From: JAFHCF01 sp048497495
GTDB taxonomy: Bacteria > Pseudomonadota > Alphaproteobacteria > Rhizobiales > Ancalomicrobiaceae
Assembly: GCA_048497495.1 (NCBI GenBank)
Contig: JAFHCF010000094.1
Coordinates: 1-62,084, forward strand
Reading direction: 5' to 3'
Length of the DNA: 62,084 nt
This document shows, in pieces, positions 36,608 to 45,033 of the stretch. Positions within the stretch are counted from its first letter, which is position 1; every line of letters starts with the position of its first letter. The notes under the pieces were generated by a model. That model ran no database searches, was not told where the DNA came from, and worked only from the letters and a program-made list of their open reading frames with translations. The position numbers and the translations under genes are program-made.

Positions 36608-37006
36608 ATGAAGAAGCCGCCCGGATATCCGACCGTCTTCCCCTATCTGATGGTGCCGGCGGCCGAGGACTATGTCCGCTTTCTCGTCGACGGCCTCGGC
36701 GCGCTCGAGGAAGGCCGCACCGATGCCCCCGACGGACGGCTCGCCAATGCGCGCCTGCGCTTCGGTGACGATGCGGTCGTCATGGTCGCGGAAGCCCAGC
36801 CCGACTGGCCGGCCTGCCGCAGTTCCCACTACCTCTACGTCGACGATGCCGACGCGGCGATGGCGCGGGCGGTCGCCGCCGGGGGCCGCCTGGTGCTGGC
36901 GGTCGCCGATCGGCCCTACGGCGACCGCCAGGGCGGCGTCGAGGATCCCGCCGGCACGATCTGGTGGATCAGCCAGAGGCTGGTGGACGGTCCATATGAA
37001 GACTGA
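36608..37006 (+). CDS. VOC family protein (PhnB-like)
   Basis: A 132-residue single-domain glyoxalase-fold protein: TVFPYLMVPAAEDYVRFLVD at the start and PYGDRQGGVEDPAGTIWWIS near the end, the latter typical of PhnB/YdeN-type VOC proteins. Metal ligands and substrate cannot be assigned. GGGAG precedes the ATG at 36608; a much longer upstream extension in the same frame lacks similarity and is rejected. Confidence 0.82.
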   Translation: MKKPPGYPTVFPYLMVPAAEDYVRFLVDGLGALEEGRTDAPDGRLANARLRFGDDAVVMVAEAQPDWPACRSSHYLYVDDADAAMARAVAAGGRLVLAVADRPYGDRQGGVEDPAGTIWWISQRLVDGPYED

Positions 37007-37180
37007 AGACCTCTCGCCCGACCGCCTCCCCGGACGGGGTTTCAATTGATATATCAGTGCGTCCGGCCTCCGGGACCGGCGTTGGTGGAAAGCCTCGACC
37101 TGGTGCGCCGGATCGCCGATGCTCTGCCCTCGCCCTGATCACCCGGCCGGTTCGACCGACCATCCAAGCAGGCGGCCGAC

Positions 37181-37873
37181 ATGACCGAACATTCCTCCCC
37201 TGCCCCGCGCCGTCATCCGCCGGTGGTTCGCCATCTCGTGGTGCGGCCGCGATTGACGGCGGCGATCGGCCTCGCGACGGTGGTGCTCGTCGGGTTGCCG
37301 CAGGTGGTCGAATGGCGCTGGCCGACGATCGGGCTGATCGCCTGGAACCTCGGCGTCGGGCTGCTGCTGGCGCTCGACCTGACGATGATGGCGCGCTCGG
37401 ACGATCGCACCATCGTGGCGCGGGCTCGGGCGCTCGACGACGGCCAGGAGGCGATCCTGGCGCTGTCGGTCGCCGCCGGCATCGCCAGCCTAGTGGCGAT
37501 CTTCGCCGAACTCGGAGTGGTCAAGGACCTGACCGGCTTCTCGCGCTTCGCCCACATGGCCCTGACGGTGGCGACGGTCATGACCGCCTGGACCTTCATC
37601 CACGTGATGTTCGCCATGCACTACGCCCACGACTGGTTCCTCGCCCGCGAGGATGGCGCGCCGCCGGGCCTGCGCATTCCGGGTGAAGAGGCGCCGGACT
37701 ATTGGGATTTTCTCTATGTGGCGATCGTCATCGGCACCTCGGGCCAGACCGCCGACGTCGAGTTCACCTCGAAGCCGATGCGGCGGGTCGGCCTGGTCCA
37801 CTGCGCCCTGGCCTTCTTCTTCAACACCACGGTGCTGGCGCTGACCATCAACATCGCCGCCGGCCTGATCTGA
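37181..37873 (+). CDS. DUF1345 membrane protein
   Basis: A 230-residue protein with five to six membrane helices: about residues 24-44, 50-70, 92-112, 125-148, 170-190 and 205-228. Features of DUF1345 are HYAHDWF and the later PDYWDFLYVAIVIGTSGQTA with the SKPMRR loop. Function is unknown. It is convergent with a secreted hypothetical gene, 16 bases away. Confidence 0.85.
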   Translation: MTEHSSPAPRRHPPVVRHLVVRPRLTAAIGLATVVLVGLPQVVEWRWPTIGLIAWNLGVGLLLALDLTMMARSDDRTIVARARALDDGQEAILALSVAAGIASLVAIFAELGVVKDLTGFSRFAHMALTVATVMTAWTFIHVMFAMHYAHDWFLAREDGAPPGLRIPGEEAPDYWDFLYVAIVIGTSGQTADVEFTSKPMRRVGLVHCALAFFFNTTVLALTINIAAGLI

Positions 37874-37889
37874 GGCGGCGAGGCTACCG

Positions 37890-38417
37890 TCACGGCGTCA
37901 TGAACCGTCCGGTGACGGTGCAGTGCAGGTTGGCGCTCGACATGGCGGAACCGGTCAAAGCGCCTTCGACGAGGAGGCGCTGGCCGACCGGCACGACATA
38001 GACCACGGTGACCGTCGTCGCCTGGTAGACCAGACCGCCGAGTGCAAAGGTCGTCGTCATCGGCGGGGTCAGGAAGTCGGTCCAGTCGTATGTCACCCCG
38101 GTGCCGCGGCGGATATCGACCTGGGTGTGCGCCAGACCGCCGGAGGCAGAGGCCCGGCAGGCGACGTTCTCGACGATCAGCGCCTTGGATCCCCTGATCT
38201 TCGTGCTGGTGCCCGAACAGGTCCAGAAGGTGCCGGACGACGTGAACTTGGTGCAGGTGGCGGTGATCGTCTCCTGTTTGAAGTTGACGCCGACGAAGAC
38301 GGCCTCGGCCGCGCTCGCGTTCGCCGGCCGCGGCCCGACATTTTCGGCGGCGACGGGCAGGCAGGGTTGGATCAGGGCGGCGAGGCCGACGAGGGCCAGA
38401 CGAGTGCGGGCGAACAT
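37890..38417 (-). CDS. Secreted hypothetical protein
   Basis: A 175-residue protein I do not recognise. It begins with a signal peptide (MFARTRLALVGLAALIQPCL, cleavage likely near VAA-EN). The mature part has cysteines in ITATCTKF, FWTCSGT, NVACRAS and ANLHCTVTG, suggesting two disulfides in a beta-rich fold. The start at 38417 is certain enough: GAGGAGGGGG precedes the ATG, whereas the longer frame to 38501 lacks this. Its closest neighbours are unrelated housekeeping genes. Confidence 0.75.
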   Translation of the reverse strand: MFARTRLALVGLAALIQPCLPVAAENVGPRPANASAAEAVFVGVNFKQETITATCTKFTSSGTFWTCSGTSTKIRGSKALIVENVACRASASGGLAHTQVDIRRGTGVTYDWTDFLTPPMTTTFALGGLVYQATTVTVVYVVPVGQRLLVEGALTGSAMSSANLHCTVTGRFMTP

Positions 38418-38587
38418 GGTTCCCCCTCCTCTCGCAATCGGATGTCGCGCGGGTCGCGACACCGCATGGTCGGCATTGTCCGCCCGGATCACCCGCCGCA
38501 ACAGTTCGGAAAAGAACGATGCGACGACACGTCTGGGTAGGCTACGCTATGGCTCGTGCCGGTCGGACCTCGATCGGCTCGGTCTCG

Positions 38588-39022
38588 TCAGTCGACGTCC
38601 GGTCGCCCCTGCCTCAAGCCCTTGACCGCGCCGCGCTTCTTCTTGCCCTCGAGCCGGCGGATCTTCGATCCGAGCGTCGGTCGGGTCGCCTTGCGCGGCG
38701 GCGGCGGCGGTACGGCGGCGGCGCGGATCAGCTCCAGCAGGCGCTCCTGCGCGTCGGCGCGATTGCGCTCCTGGGTGCGGTAGCGGTCGGCGCGGATGAT
38801 CAACACCCCGTCGAGCGTCAGGCGCCGGCCGGCGAGCCGCGACAGCCGCTCGCGCACCGGATCGGGCAGCGACGGCGAGCCGGCGACGTCGAAGCGCAAT
38901 TCGACGGCGGTCGACACCTTGTTGACGTTCTGCCCTCCGGGGCCGGAGGCGCGGATGAAGGTCTCGATCAGTTCGGAGGGATCGAGACGGATCGAGCGGG
39001 TGACGACGATCGCTTCGCTCAT
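38588..39022 (-). CDS. arfB: Alternative ribosome-rescue factor ArfB (peptidyl-tRNA hydrolase)
   Basis: A 144-residue release-factor homologue that frees stalled ribosomes. The catalytic GGQ is at residues 29-31 in ASGPGGQNVNK, followed by STAVELRFD and a TQERNRADAQ stretch. The basic C-terminal tail (SKIRRLEGKKKRGAVKGLR) is the part that enters the empty mRNA channel in the family. No anticodon-recognition domain is present, distinguishing it from RF1/RF2. Confidence 0.95.
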   Translation of the reverse strand: MSEAIVVTRSIRLDPSELIETFIRASGPGGQNVNKVSTAVELRFDVAGSPSLPDPVRERLSRLAGRRLTLDGVLIIRADRYRTQERNRADAQERLLELIRAAAVPPPPPRKATRPTLGSKIRRLEGKKKRGAVKGLRQGRPDVD

Positions 39023-39168
39023 GACCTGATCCTCGCGGGCGACGGCTGGTTGGGGCCTTCATACACGATCACGATCGCCGCGCCCTCCCCCTTCGCGGCG
39101 ATACGGATTGGCAACGGCGCGGGCCCTGTTAGAATTGACGAGGGAGGCGAGCCGTCGAGGAGGTCGCG

Positions 39169-40068
39169 ATGCGTTCCGGTTTCGGCGCTGGCGCCGCGGA
39201 CAAGCGCCTCCACGAGAGCTTCGCCCGCGCCATGTTGGCGCGCGTCGGGGTCGGCGATCCGGCGCTCGAGGCGGCCCTCGCCGGCGTCGCGCGGGAGGAT
39301 TTCCTGCCTCCGCCGCCCTGGCTGATCTTCGGCGACGACACTTTGGAGTGGACCTCCGATCCGGCGCATCTCTATCGCGACGTGCTGGTGGCGCTGGAGC
39401 GCGATCGCGGCGTCAACAACGGCAGTCCGTCGCTCCATGCCGGCTGGATCGCCGCTCTCGGCGTCCGGCCGGGCGAGCGCATCGTCCACATCGGCGCCGG
39501 CACCGGCTACTACACCGCGATCCTCGCCCGGCTCACCGGTCCGGGCGGCGCTGTGACGGCGGTGGAGATCGACTCGATGCTCGCCGAGATGGCGCGGACC
39601 GCCCTGCCCCGCGCCCTGCCCGACGGCCCCGAGGTCGAGGTGATCCGCGACGACGGCGGCGCCTGGCCGCGCGACGAGGTCGACATCGTCTACGTCTCGT
39701 TCGGCATCGCCGCGCCGGCAGCGCCCTGGCTCGATCGCCTCGCCGTCGGCGGCCGCCTGCTCTTTCCCCTCTGCGTCCCGCGCGGCCGCGTCTCGGCCGG
39801 CCACGGCTGGCACGGCGCCGAGGGTATCGGCCTTCTGGTCGAGCGCACCGCGACGGGCTTCGCCGCCCGCGCGCTCGAACGCTGCGGCTTCGTCTACGGC
39901 GAGGGCGCGGTCAAGGTCTCGCATGTCGACTGCAATCTGCTCGAACAGGCCTTTCGCCGGGGCGGCTGGGGCAAGGTGGCGAGCCTGACGCGCGGCGCCG
40001 AGGTCGATCCGGGGCGGTGCTGGTATGCGGGCAAGGATTGGGGGCTCTGCTACGATCCGCCGACGTGA
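39169..40068 (+). CDS. Protein-L-isoaspartate methyltransferase-like enzyme
   Basis: A 299-residue SAM-dependent methyltransferase. The N-terminal REDFLPPPPWLIFGDD region and the SAM motif VHIGAGTGYYTAIL (about residues 105-118) resemble PCMT enzymes, as does the following AVTAVEIDSMLAEMAR. The C-terminal half departs from the canonical pcm, so activity on isoaspartate is not assured. It is divergent from arfB and lies upstream of mazG. Confidence 0.8.
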   Translation: MRSGFGAGAADKRLHESFARAMLARVGVGDPALEAALAGVAREDFLPPPPWLIFGDDTLEWTSDPAHLYRDVLVALERDRGVNNGSPSLHAGWIAALGVRPGERIVHIGAGTGYYTAILARLTGPGGAVTAVEIDSMLAEMARTALPRALPDGPEVEVIRDDGGAWPRDEVDIVYVSFGIAAPAAPWLDRLAVGGRLLFPLCVPRGRVSAGHGWHGAEGIGLLVERTATGFAARALERCGFVYGEGAVKVSHVDCNLLEQAFRRGGWGKVASLTRGAEVDPGRCWYAGKDWGLCYDPPT

Positions 40069-40119
40069 GGCGTCGCCCGAATCGGTGCCTCGCCCGCCCG
40101 CCGAACCCCGAGGACCGAC

Positions 40120-40944
40120 ATGAAGCCCGCCCGCGACGTCTCCCGCCTGATCGAGATCATGGCGAGCCTGCGCACCCCGGTCACCGGTTGCCCGTGGGAT
40201 CTCGAGCAGAGCTTCGCGACGATCGCGCCCTATACGATCGAGGAGGCCTATGAGGTCGCCGAGGCGATCCAGCGCGGCGATCTCCACGATCTGTGCGACG
40301 AGCTCGGCGATCTCCTGCTCCAGGTCGTGTTTCACGCCCGCATGGCGCAAGAGGCCGGCGCCTTCGACTTCGGCGCGGTGGTCGAGGCGATCACCGCCAA
40401 GATGATCCGCCGCCACCCCCACGTCTTCGCCGACGAGGACGGCAAGACCGTCGCTTCGGTCCAGGACGCCTGGGGCCGGATCAAGGCCGAGGAGAAGGCG
40501 GCGAAGGCCGCCCGCCGTACGGCCGAGGGCCGCCCGCCGGAGGTCCGCGGCCTGCTCGACGAGGTCGGCGTCGGCATGCCGGCCCTGACGCGGGCGGTGA
40601 AACTCCAGGCCAAGGCCGGCACCGTCGGTTTCGACTGGAACGATCCAAAGGCGGTGATCGCCAAGATCCGCGAGGAGCTCGACGAGTTGGAGGCCGAGAT
40701 CGACGCCCCCTCGCCTTCCGCCGCCGCTCGGGAAGACGAACTCGGTGACGTGCTCTTCGCCATGGCCAATCTGGCGCGCCATCTCGAGATCGATCCGGAG
40801 AGCGCCTTACGCGGCACCAACGACAAGTTCCGCCGCCGCTTCGCCCATATCGAGACGCGTCTGGCCGAGAAGGGCCGCACCCCGGCCGAGGCGAGCCTCG
40901 ACGAGATGGAGGCGATCTGGGTGGAGGCGAAGTCGCGGGTCTGA
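40120..40944 (+). CDS. mazG: Nucleoside triphosphate pyrophosphohydrolase MazG
   Basis: It hydrolyses NTPs to NMPs plus pyrophosphate, clearing non-canonical nucleotides. The 274-residue protein has two MazG modules. The first has GCPWDLEQSF, EEAYEVAEAI and the metal-binding CDELGDLLLQVVFHA at about residues 60-74. The second has REELDELEAEI near 185 and EDELGDVLFAMANLARH near 207. Both metal-binding ExxED/EELGD sets look intact. Confidence 0.95.
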   Translation: MKPARDVSRLIEIMASLRTPVTGCPWDLEQSFATIAPYTIEEAYEVAEAIQRGDLHDLCDELGDLLLQVVFHARMAQEAGAFDFGAVVEAITAKMIRRHPHVFADEDGKTVASVQDAWGRIKAEEKAAKAARRTAEGRPPEVRGLLDEVGVGMPALTRAVKLQAKAGTVGFDWNDPKAVIAKIREELDELEAEIDAPSPSAAAREDELGDVLFAMANLARHLEIDPESALRGTNDKFRRRFAHIETRLAEKGRTPAEASLDEMEAIWVEAKSRV

Positions 40945-41017
40945 TCGGCCGCCTCACGCACCGTCGATGCGGATGCCACGAGGGGTCGCGACGACGTCGC
41001 CACGAGGAGTGTGAGAC

Positions 41018-42010
41018 ATGCCGCGAGCAAGGACCGCCTACGGCTTCGTTCTGGCGCGGCGCTTCACCCTGTCGCCCTTCGCGCTCTTTCTCGACACGCT
41101 GCGGCTCGCCGGCGACGACGCCGACCGCAGCGAGCGCGTCCACTACGACTGGCAGGTGCTCGACACCGTCGGTCTGCCGATCCGCTCGAGTTGCGGCGTC
41201 GAGATCAGCTCCACGACGCGCCTCGGCCGGCCGGAGGACTTCGATCACATCGTCGTCTGCGGCGGTCTCTTGAAGCGCGACGCCGGCATCGACGCGGCGA
41301 CGGCGGCGTTCCTGCGCGCCGCCGCCGCCCGCCGGATCCCGATCACGGCGCTGTGCACCGGCAGCTTCATCCTCGCCGAACTCGGCCTCCTCGACGGCTA
41401 CCGGGTCTGCGTCAGCTGGTTCCACATCGCCGAATTCCGCGCCGCCTTCCCCCACATCGAGTGCACCGCCGAGCCGGTCTATCTGATCGACCGCGACCGG
41501 GCGACATGTCCGGGCGGCGCCGGGGCCGCGGATCTCGCCGCCCGCCTGGTGCGGCGCGACCTCGGCCGCGATCCGGCCCGCAAGGCCTCGCAGATCCTGC
41601 TCTTCGATCGGCCGCGCGATTCCTCCGACCGCCAGCCGCGCGGCGCGCTCGATCTCGACGTCAAGCACCCGAAGGTGCGTCACGCCCTGTCCTTGATGGA
41701 GGAGGATCTCGAGCGCCGCCTGACCATCCGCGAGATCGCGGACGCCGTCGGCTGCACCCCGCGCCAACTCGAGCGCGGCTTCCTCGCCGACACCGGACGG
41801 TCACCGGGCGCGGTCTACCTCGAGCTGCGCATGGCGCGAGCCCGCCGGCTGGTGGAGACGACCGGCCTGCCGATGATCGCCATCGCGGCCGAGGTCGGCT
41901 TCGTCAACGCCGCCCATTTCGGCCGCTCGTTCCGCAAGCTCTTCGGCATGACGCCGACCGACTGCCGCGCGGCGGCCAAGGCCGGAGAGGCTCAGGCGAG
42001 CGGGTCGTAG
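41018..42010 (+). CDS. GlxA-family AraC-type transcriptional regulator
   Basis: A 330-residue regulator. The N-terminal DJ-1/PfpI-like domain (about 1-190) has Cys113 in ALCTGSFILAE; the C-terminal AraC domain (about 225-325) has two helix-turn-helix units: LTIREIADAVGCTPRQLERGF and IAIAAEVGFVNAAHFGRSFR ending in KLFGMTPTDCR. Relatives such as CdhR, GbdR and ArgR control carnitine, betaine or arginine catabolism. The 3' end overlaps the convergent hflX by 19 bases. No obvious target operon is adjacent. Confidence 0.88.
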   Translation: MPRARTAYGFVLARRFTLSPFALFLDTLRLAGDDADRSERVHYDWQVLDTVGLPIRSSCGVEISSTTRLGRPEDFDHIVVCGGLLKRDAGIDAATAAFLRAAAARRIPITALCTGSFILAELGLLDGYRVCVSWFHIAEFRAAFPHIECTAEPVYLIDRDRATCPGGAGAADLAARLVRRDLGRDPARKASQILLFDRPRDSSDRQPRGALDLDVKHPKVRHALSLMEEDLERRLTIREIADAVGCTPRQLERGFLADTGRSPGAVYLELRMARARRLVETTGLPMIAIAAEVGFVNAAHFGRSFRKLFGMTPTDCRAAAKAGEAQASGS

Positions 42011-43473
42011 GGGACTGGGGTCTTGGCGCGTTCGGCGTCGCGGTCGTTGCGCTCGACCACGCGTCCCCTCACCTCGCGGATGAAGCGGCCGGCCTTGACG
42101 CGGAAATGGTCGAGGGCCTTCTCGGGCACGCGCAGGCGCAGCGACACGGAGTCCTCGCCTTCGATGCGCTCGACCACCTCGGTGTTGCGGTGGAGCCAGG
42201 CGGTGAGTTCGCCCTCCGCCACCGGGATTTCGACGCGGAAGACGGCGCGGTCGCGGTTGAGTCGCTCCTCGATCAGTTCGAGGAGAGCCGAAACACCGTC
42301 GCCGGTCACCGCCGAACACGGCAGGGTCGTCGGCCCGTCGAGCGCGTTGCGGGCGCCCTCGGCGAGGAGCTCGGCGCGATGGGCGGGCTCGAGCTTGTCG
42401 ATCTTGTTCCAGACCTCGATGACGCGGTCGCGATTGGTCGGGTCGATGCCGAGTTGCGACAGCACGGTCTCGACGTCGCGGGCCTGCGGGCCGGTGTCCT
42501 CGTGGGCGATGTCGCGGACGTGGAGGACCAGATCGGCCTCGATCACCTCCTCGAGCGTCGCCCGGAAGGCGGCGACCAGCGTGGTCGGCAGGTCGGAGAC
42601 GAAGCCGACGGTGTCGGAGAGGATGACGTCGCCGCCGTGCGGCAGGCGGACCTTCCTCAACGTCGGATCGAGGGTGGCGAAGAGCAGGTCCTTGGCGAAG
42701 ACGTCGGCCTCCGTCAGCCGATTGAACAGCGTCGACTTGCCGGCGTTGGTGTAGCCGACGAGGGCGACGATCGGATGCGGCACCTTCCGGCGATTCTTGC
42801 GATGCAGCGCGCGGGTGCGCGCCACGCTCTCGAGATCGCGCTCGAGCCGGGCGATGCGTTCCTGGATCTGCCGGCGGTCGGCCTCGATCTGGGTCTCGCC
42901 GGGGCCGCCGAGGAAGCCGAAGCCGCCGCGCTGGCGCTCGAGATGGGTCCAGGAGCGGACGAGACGGCTCTTCTGATAGGTCAGATGGGCGAGCTCGACC
43001 TGGAGCCGGCCTTCTTTCGTGTGGGCGCGCTCGCCGAAGATCTCCAGGATCAGGCCGGTGCGGTCGAGCACCTTGGCGCCCCAGGCCTTCTCCAGATTGC
43101 GCTGCTGGATCGGGCTCAAGGGATGGTCGACGACGACGAGTTCGATCTCATCGGCCTCGATCGCCGTCCTGATCTCCTCGACCTTGCCGGTGCCGATCAG
43201 GGTCGCGGGCTTGGCCTCGGTGATGCGCACCAGGGGGCTCGCCACCACCTCGAGTTCGATGGCGCGGGCGAGACCGACGGCCTCCTCGCGGCGGGCCTCG
43301 AGCGATCGCGGCGGGGCGCTCTCGCCGCCCTCCCCCCGGACCGGTCGTTCGGTGCGCCAGGGAACCACCACCAGGGTGCGGGTCGGCGCGCGATCACGCG
43401 CGATGCCTTTCAGCGCGCGTTCGTTGCGGCGTTCCTCGATGGGATCTTCAAAGCCGTCTTCGTCGTCGCTCAA
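41992..43473 (-). CDS. hflX: Ribosome-associated GTPase HflX
   Basis: A 493-residue GTPase that splits stalled or stressed ribosomes in characterised species. The N-terminal HflX domain contains LIGTGKVEEIRT and VVDHPLSPIQQRNLE; the GTPase domain has GYTNAGKSTLFN (G1), the DTVGFV switch II element and NKIDKLEP (G4). A C-terminal subdomain follows. Start is TTG at 43473 with GAGG upstream. It follows hfq, the classical hfq-hflX pairing. Confidence 0.94.
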   Translation of the reverse strand: MSDDEDGFEDPIEERRNERALKGIARDRAPTRTLVVVPWRTERPVRGEGGESAPPRSLEARREEAVGLARAIELEVVASPLVRITEAKPATLIGTGKVEEIRTAIEADEIELVVVDHPLSPIQQRNLEKAWGAKVLDRTGLILEIFGERAHTKEGRLQVELAHLTYQKSRLVRSWTHLERQRGGFGFLGGPGETQIEADRRQIQERIARLERDLESVARTRALHRKNRRKVPHPIVALVGYTNAGKSTLFNRLTEADVFAKDLLFATLDPTLRKVRLPHGGDVILSDTVGFVSDLPTTLVAAFRATLEEVIEADLVLHVRDIAHEDTGPQARDVETVLSQLGIDPTNRDRVIEVWNKIDKLEPAHRAELLAEGARNALDGPTTLPCSAVTGDGVSALLELIEERLNRDRAVFRVEIPVAEGELTAWLHRNTEVVERIEGEDSVSLRLRVPEKALDHFRVKAGRFIREVRGRVVERNDRDAERAKTPVPYDPLA

Positions 43474-43555
43474 GGGCGATCATACCTCGTCATGCCGGCT
43501 CGGCCCCGGGACCGGCGCCACTCGTGGCGCGGGTCCTCGGTCCATGAGCCCGAGC

Positions 43556-43581
43556 GGATCCGACACATCGGAGTCGGATCC
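43556..43581 (-). promoter_or_regulatory. Perfect hairpin between hfq and hflX
   Basis: GGATCCGAC (43556-43564) and GTCGGATCC (43573-43581) form a perfect 9-base stem with an 8-base loop. No U-tract follows on either strand. It may adjust the relative expression of hfq and hflX or protect transcript ends. Confidence 0.4.
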
Positions 43582-43596
43582 ACGAGGATCATTCTA

Positions 43597-43627
43597 CGAA
43601 AAGCCGGAAAAAGTCTTCCGAATTTCG
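43597..43627 (-). terminator. Probable hfq 3' hairpin terminator
   Basis: Read on the minus strand, CGAAA and CGGAA pair with TTCCG and TTTCG around a 6-base loop, with a TTTT run in the final arm. It begins a few bases after the hfq stop. The stem is short and interrupted, so partial termination with read-through to hflX is likely. Confidence 0.45.
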
Positions 43628-43633
43628 TGGGTA

Positions 43634-43873
43634 TCAGGCTTCCTCGGAGGGCTCGAAGAGCTGCACCGGTCCGCCGGGCATCACCGTCGAAATCGCATGC
43701 TTGTAGACGAGCTGGGAATGCCCGTCGCGACGCAGCAACACACAAAAGTTGTCGAACCAGGTTACGACGCCCTGCAACTTGACTCCGTTGATCAGGAAGA
43801 TCGTCACGGGAGTCTTGTTCTTGCGAACATAGTTGAGGAACGTGTCCTGGAGATTGGGAGCGCGGTCCGCCAT
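43634..43873 (-). CDS. hfq: RNA chaperone Hfq
   Basis: Hfq binds small RNAs and mRNAs as a hexameric ring. The 79-residue protein has Sm1 (PVTIFLINGVKLQGVVTWFD) and Sm2 (SQLVYKHAIST) with the family motif YKHA. The N-terminal LQDTFLNYVRK matches the proximal-face residues. Length is typical for alphaproteobacteria. It lies between dat and hflX on the minus strand with a 260-base upstream spacer that should hold its promoter. Confidence 0.97.
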   Translation of the reverse strand: MADRAPNLQDTFLNYVRKNKTPVTIFLINGVKLQGVVTWFDNFCVLLRRDGHSQLVYKHAISTVMPGGPVQLFEPSEEA

Positions 43874-44133
43874 TTTCTTGTTACCTTGTTGAATTCGATT
43901 TTCAGCCCGAGACTCCCACTACGTCGTCGAGTCGGTTCGAGTTCCGCCGTGAAGCGAATGTCTCGGGCAGCACGGAGAATGATAGGTATTGATCCCGATC
44001 CCGACCATCCCACAGTGGGCACAATAGTGTCCAATCTTTGCGCAATCGGCGTGCAGACGGCTCGATCGAGCGTCAGTCGGTGGTTTTTGTCGTCGACCGT
44101 GGGGTTTTCGCCACGCCGCGGGCTGGTCGGCGA

Positions 44134-44997
44134 TCAGATCGGCACCATTTCGGCGGCGTTGTGGAAGGCGCGGCGCAACGACAGCGCCAGGGAGCCGGGC
44201 ATGCCGTTGCCCACCGTCGCGCCGTCGATCTCGGTCACCGGCATCACCAGGGTGGTGGCGGCGGTGATGAAGGCCTCGCGGGCGCGCGACGCCTCCTCGA
44301 CCGTGAAGGCCCGTTCGACGACGTGGAGGCCGAGGCCGGCGGCGACCTTCAGCACCCCGGTGCGGGTGATGCCGCGCAGGATACCGCTCTCCGCCGGGCG
44401 GGTGACGAGTTCGCCGTCGGCGGTGACGATCCAGGCGTTGGTCGACGAGCCCTCGGTGACGAAGCCCTGGGGGTCGACGAACCACGCCTCCTTGGCGCCG
44501 GCCTCCTTGGCCGCCTGCTTGGCCAGGCAGTTGGGCAGCAGCGAGACGCTCTTGATGTCGACGCGGGTCCAACGGATGTCGGGCATGGTGATCACCTTGA
44601 TCCCGACCTCGGCTTGGGCCTCGCCCTTCGCCGGATCGACCGACTTGGCCGTCATCACCACCGTCGGAGGCACGTCCGGTGTCGGAAAGGCGTGATCGCG
44701 GCGGGCTTGGCCGCGCGATACCTGGATGTAGATCGAGCCGTCGCGCACCCGGTTGCGCCGCGCCACCTGCCGCATCACCACGAGGGCGGCGGCGCGACTC
44801 ATCGGCACGGCGATGCGCAATTCGCCGAGCGAGCGCTCCAGCCGTTCGAAGTGGAGCGTCGGGTCGACGATCATCGATCCGCGGATCTCACAGACCTCGT
44901 AGACGGCGTCGGCGAACTGGAAGCCACGATCCTCGATGTGGACGGCCGCGTCGGCGTGGGGCAGGTATTGGCCGTTCACATAGGCGATGCGGCTCAT
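44134..44997 (-). CDS. dat: D-amino-acid transaminase (PLP fold type IV)
   Basis: A 287-residue class IV aminotransferase. PLP-binding Lys149 lies in TRVDIKSVSLLPNCLAKQ; the family motifs DRGFQFADAVYEV near 23-35 and EGSSTNAWIV near 185 are present. It probably makes D-glutamate or D-alanine from alpha-keto acids; a branched-chain or aminodeoxychorismate lyase activity is less likely given DIKSVSLL. It follows ntrX by 36 bases on the same strand. Confidence 0.88.
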   Translation of the reverse strand: MSRIAYVNGQYLPHADAAVHIEDRGFQFADAVYEVCEIRGSMIVDPTLHFERLERSLGELRIAVPMSRAAALVVMRQVARRNRVRDGSIYIQVSRGQARRDHAFPTPDVPPTVVMTAKSVDPAKGEAQAEVGIKVITMPDIRWTRVDIKSVSLLPNCLAKQAAKEAGAKEAWFVDPQGFVTEGSSTNAWIVTADGELVTRPAESGILRGITRTGVLKVAAGLGLHVVERAFTVEEASRAREAFITAATTLVMPVTEIDGATVGNGMPGSLALSLRRAFHNAAEMVPI

Positions 44998-45033
44998 GAT
45001 GGTCTCCGATGACTTCCCCGATCGGCGGACGGA

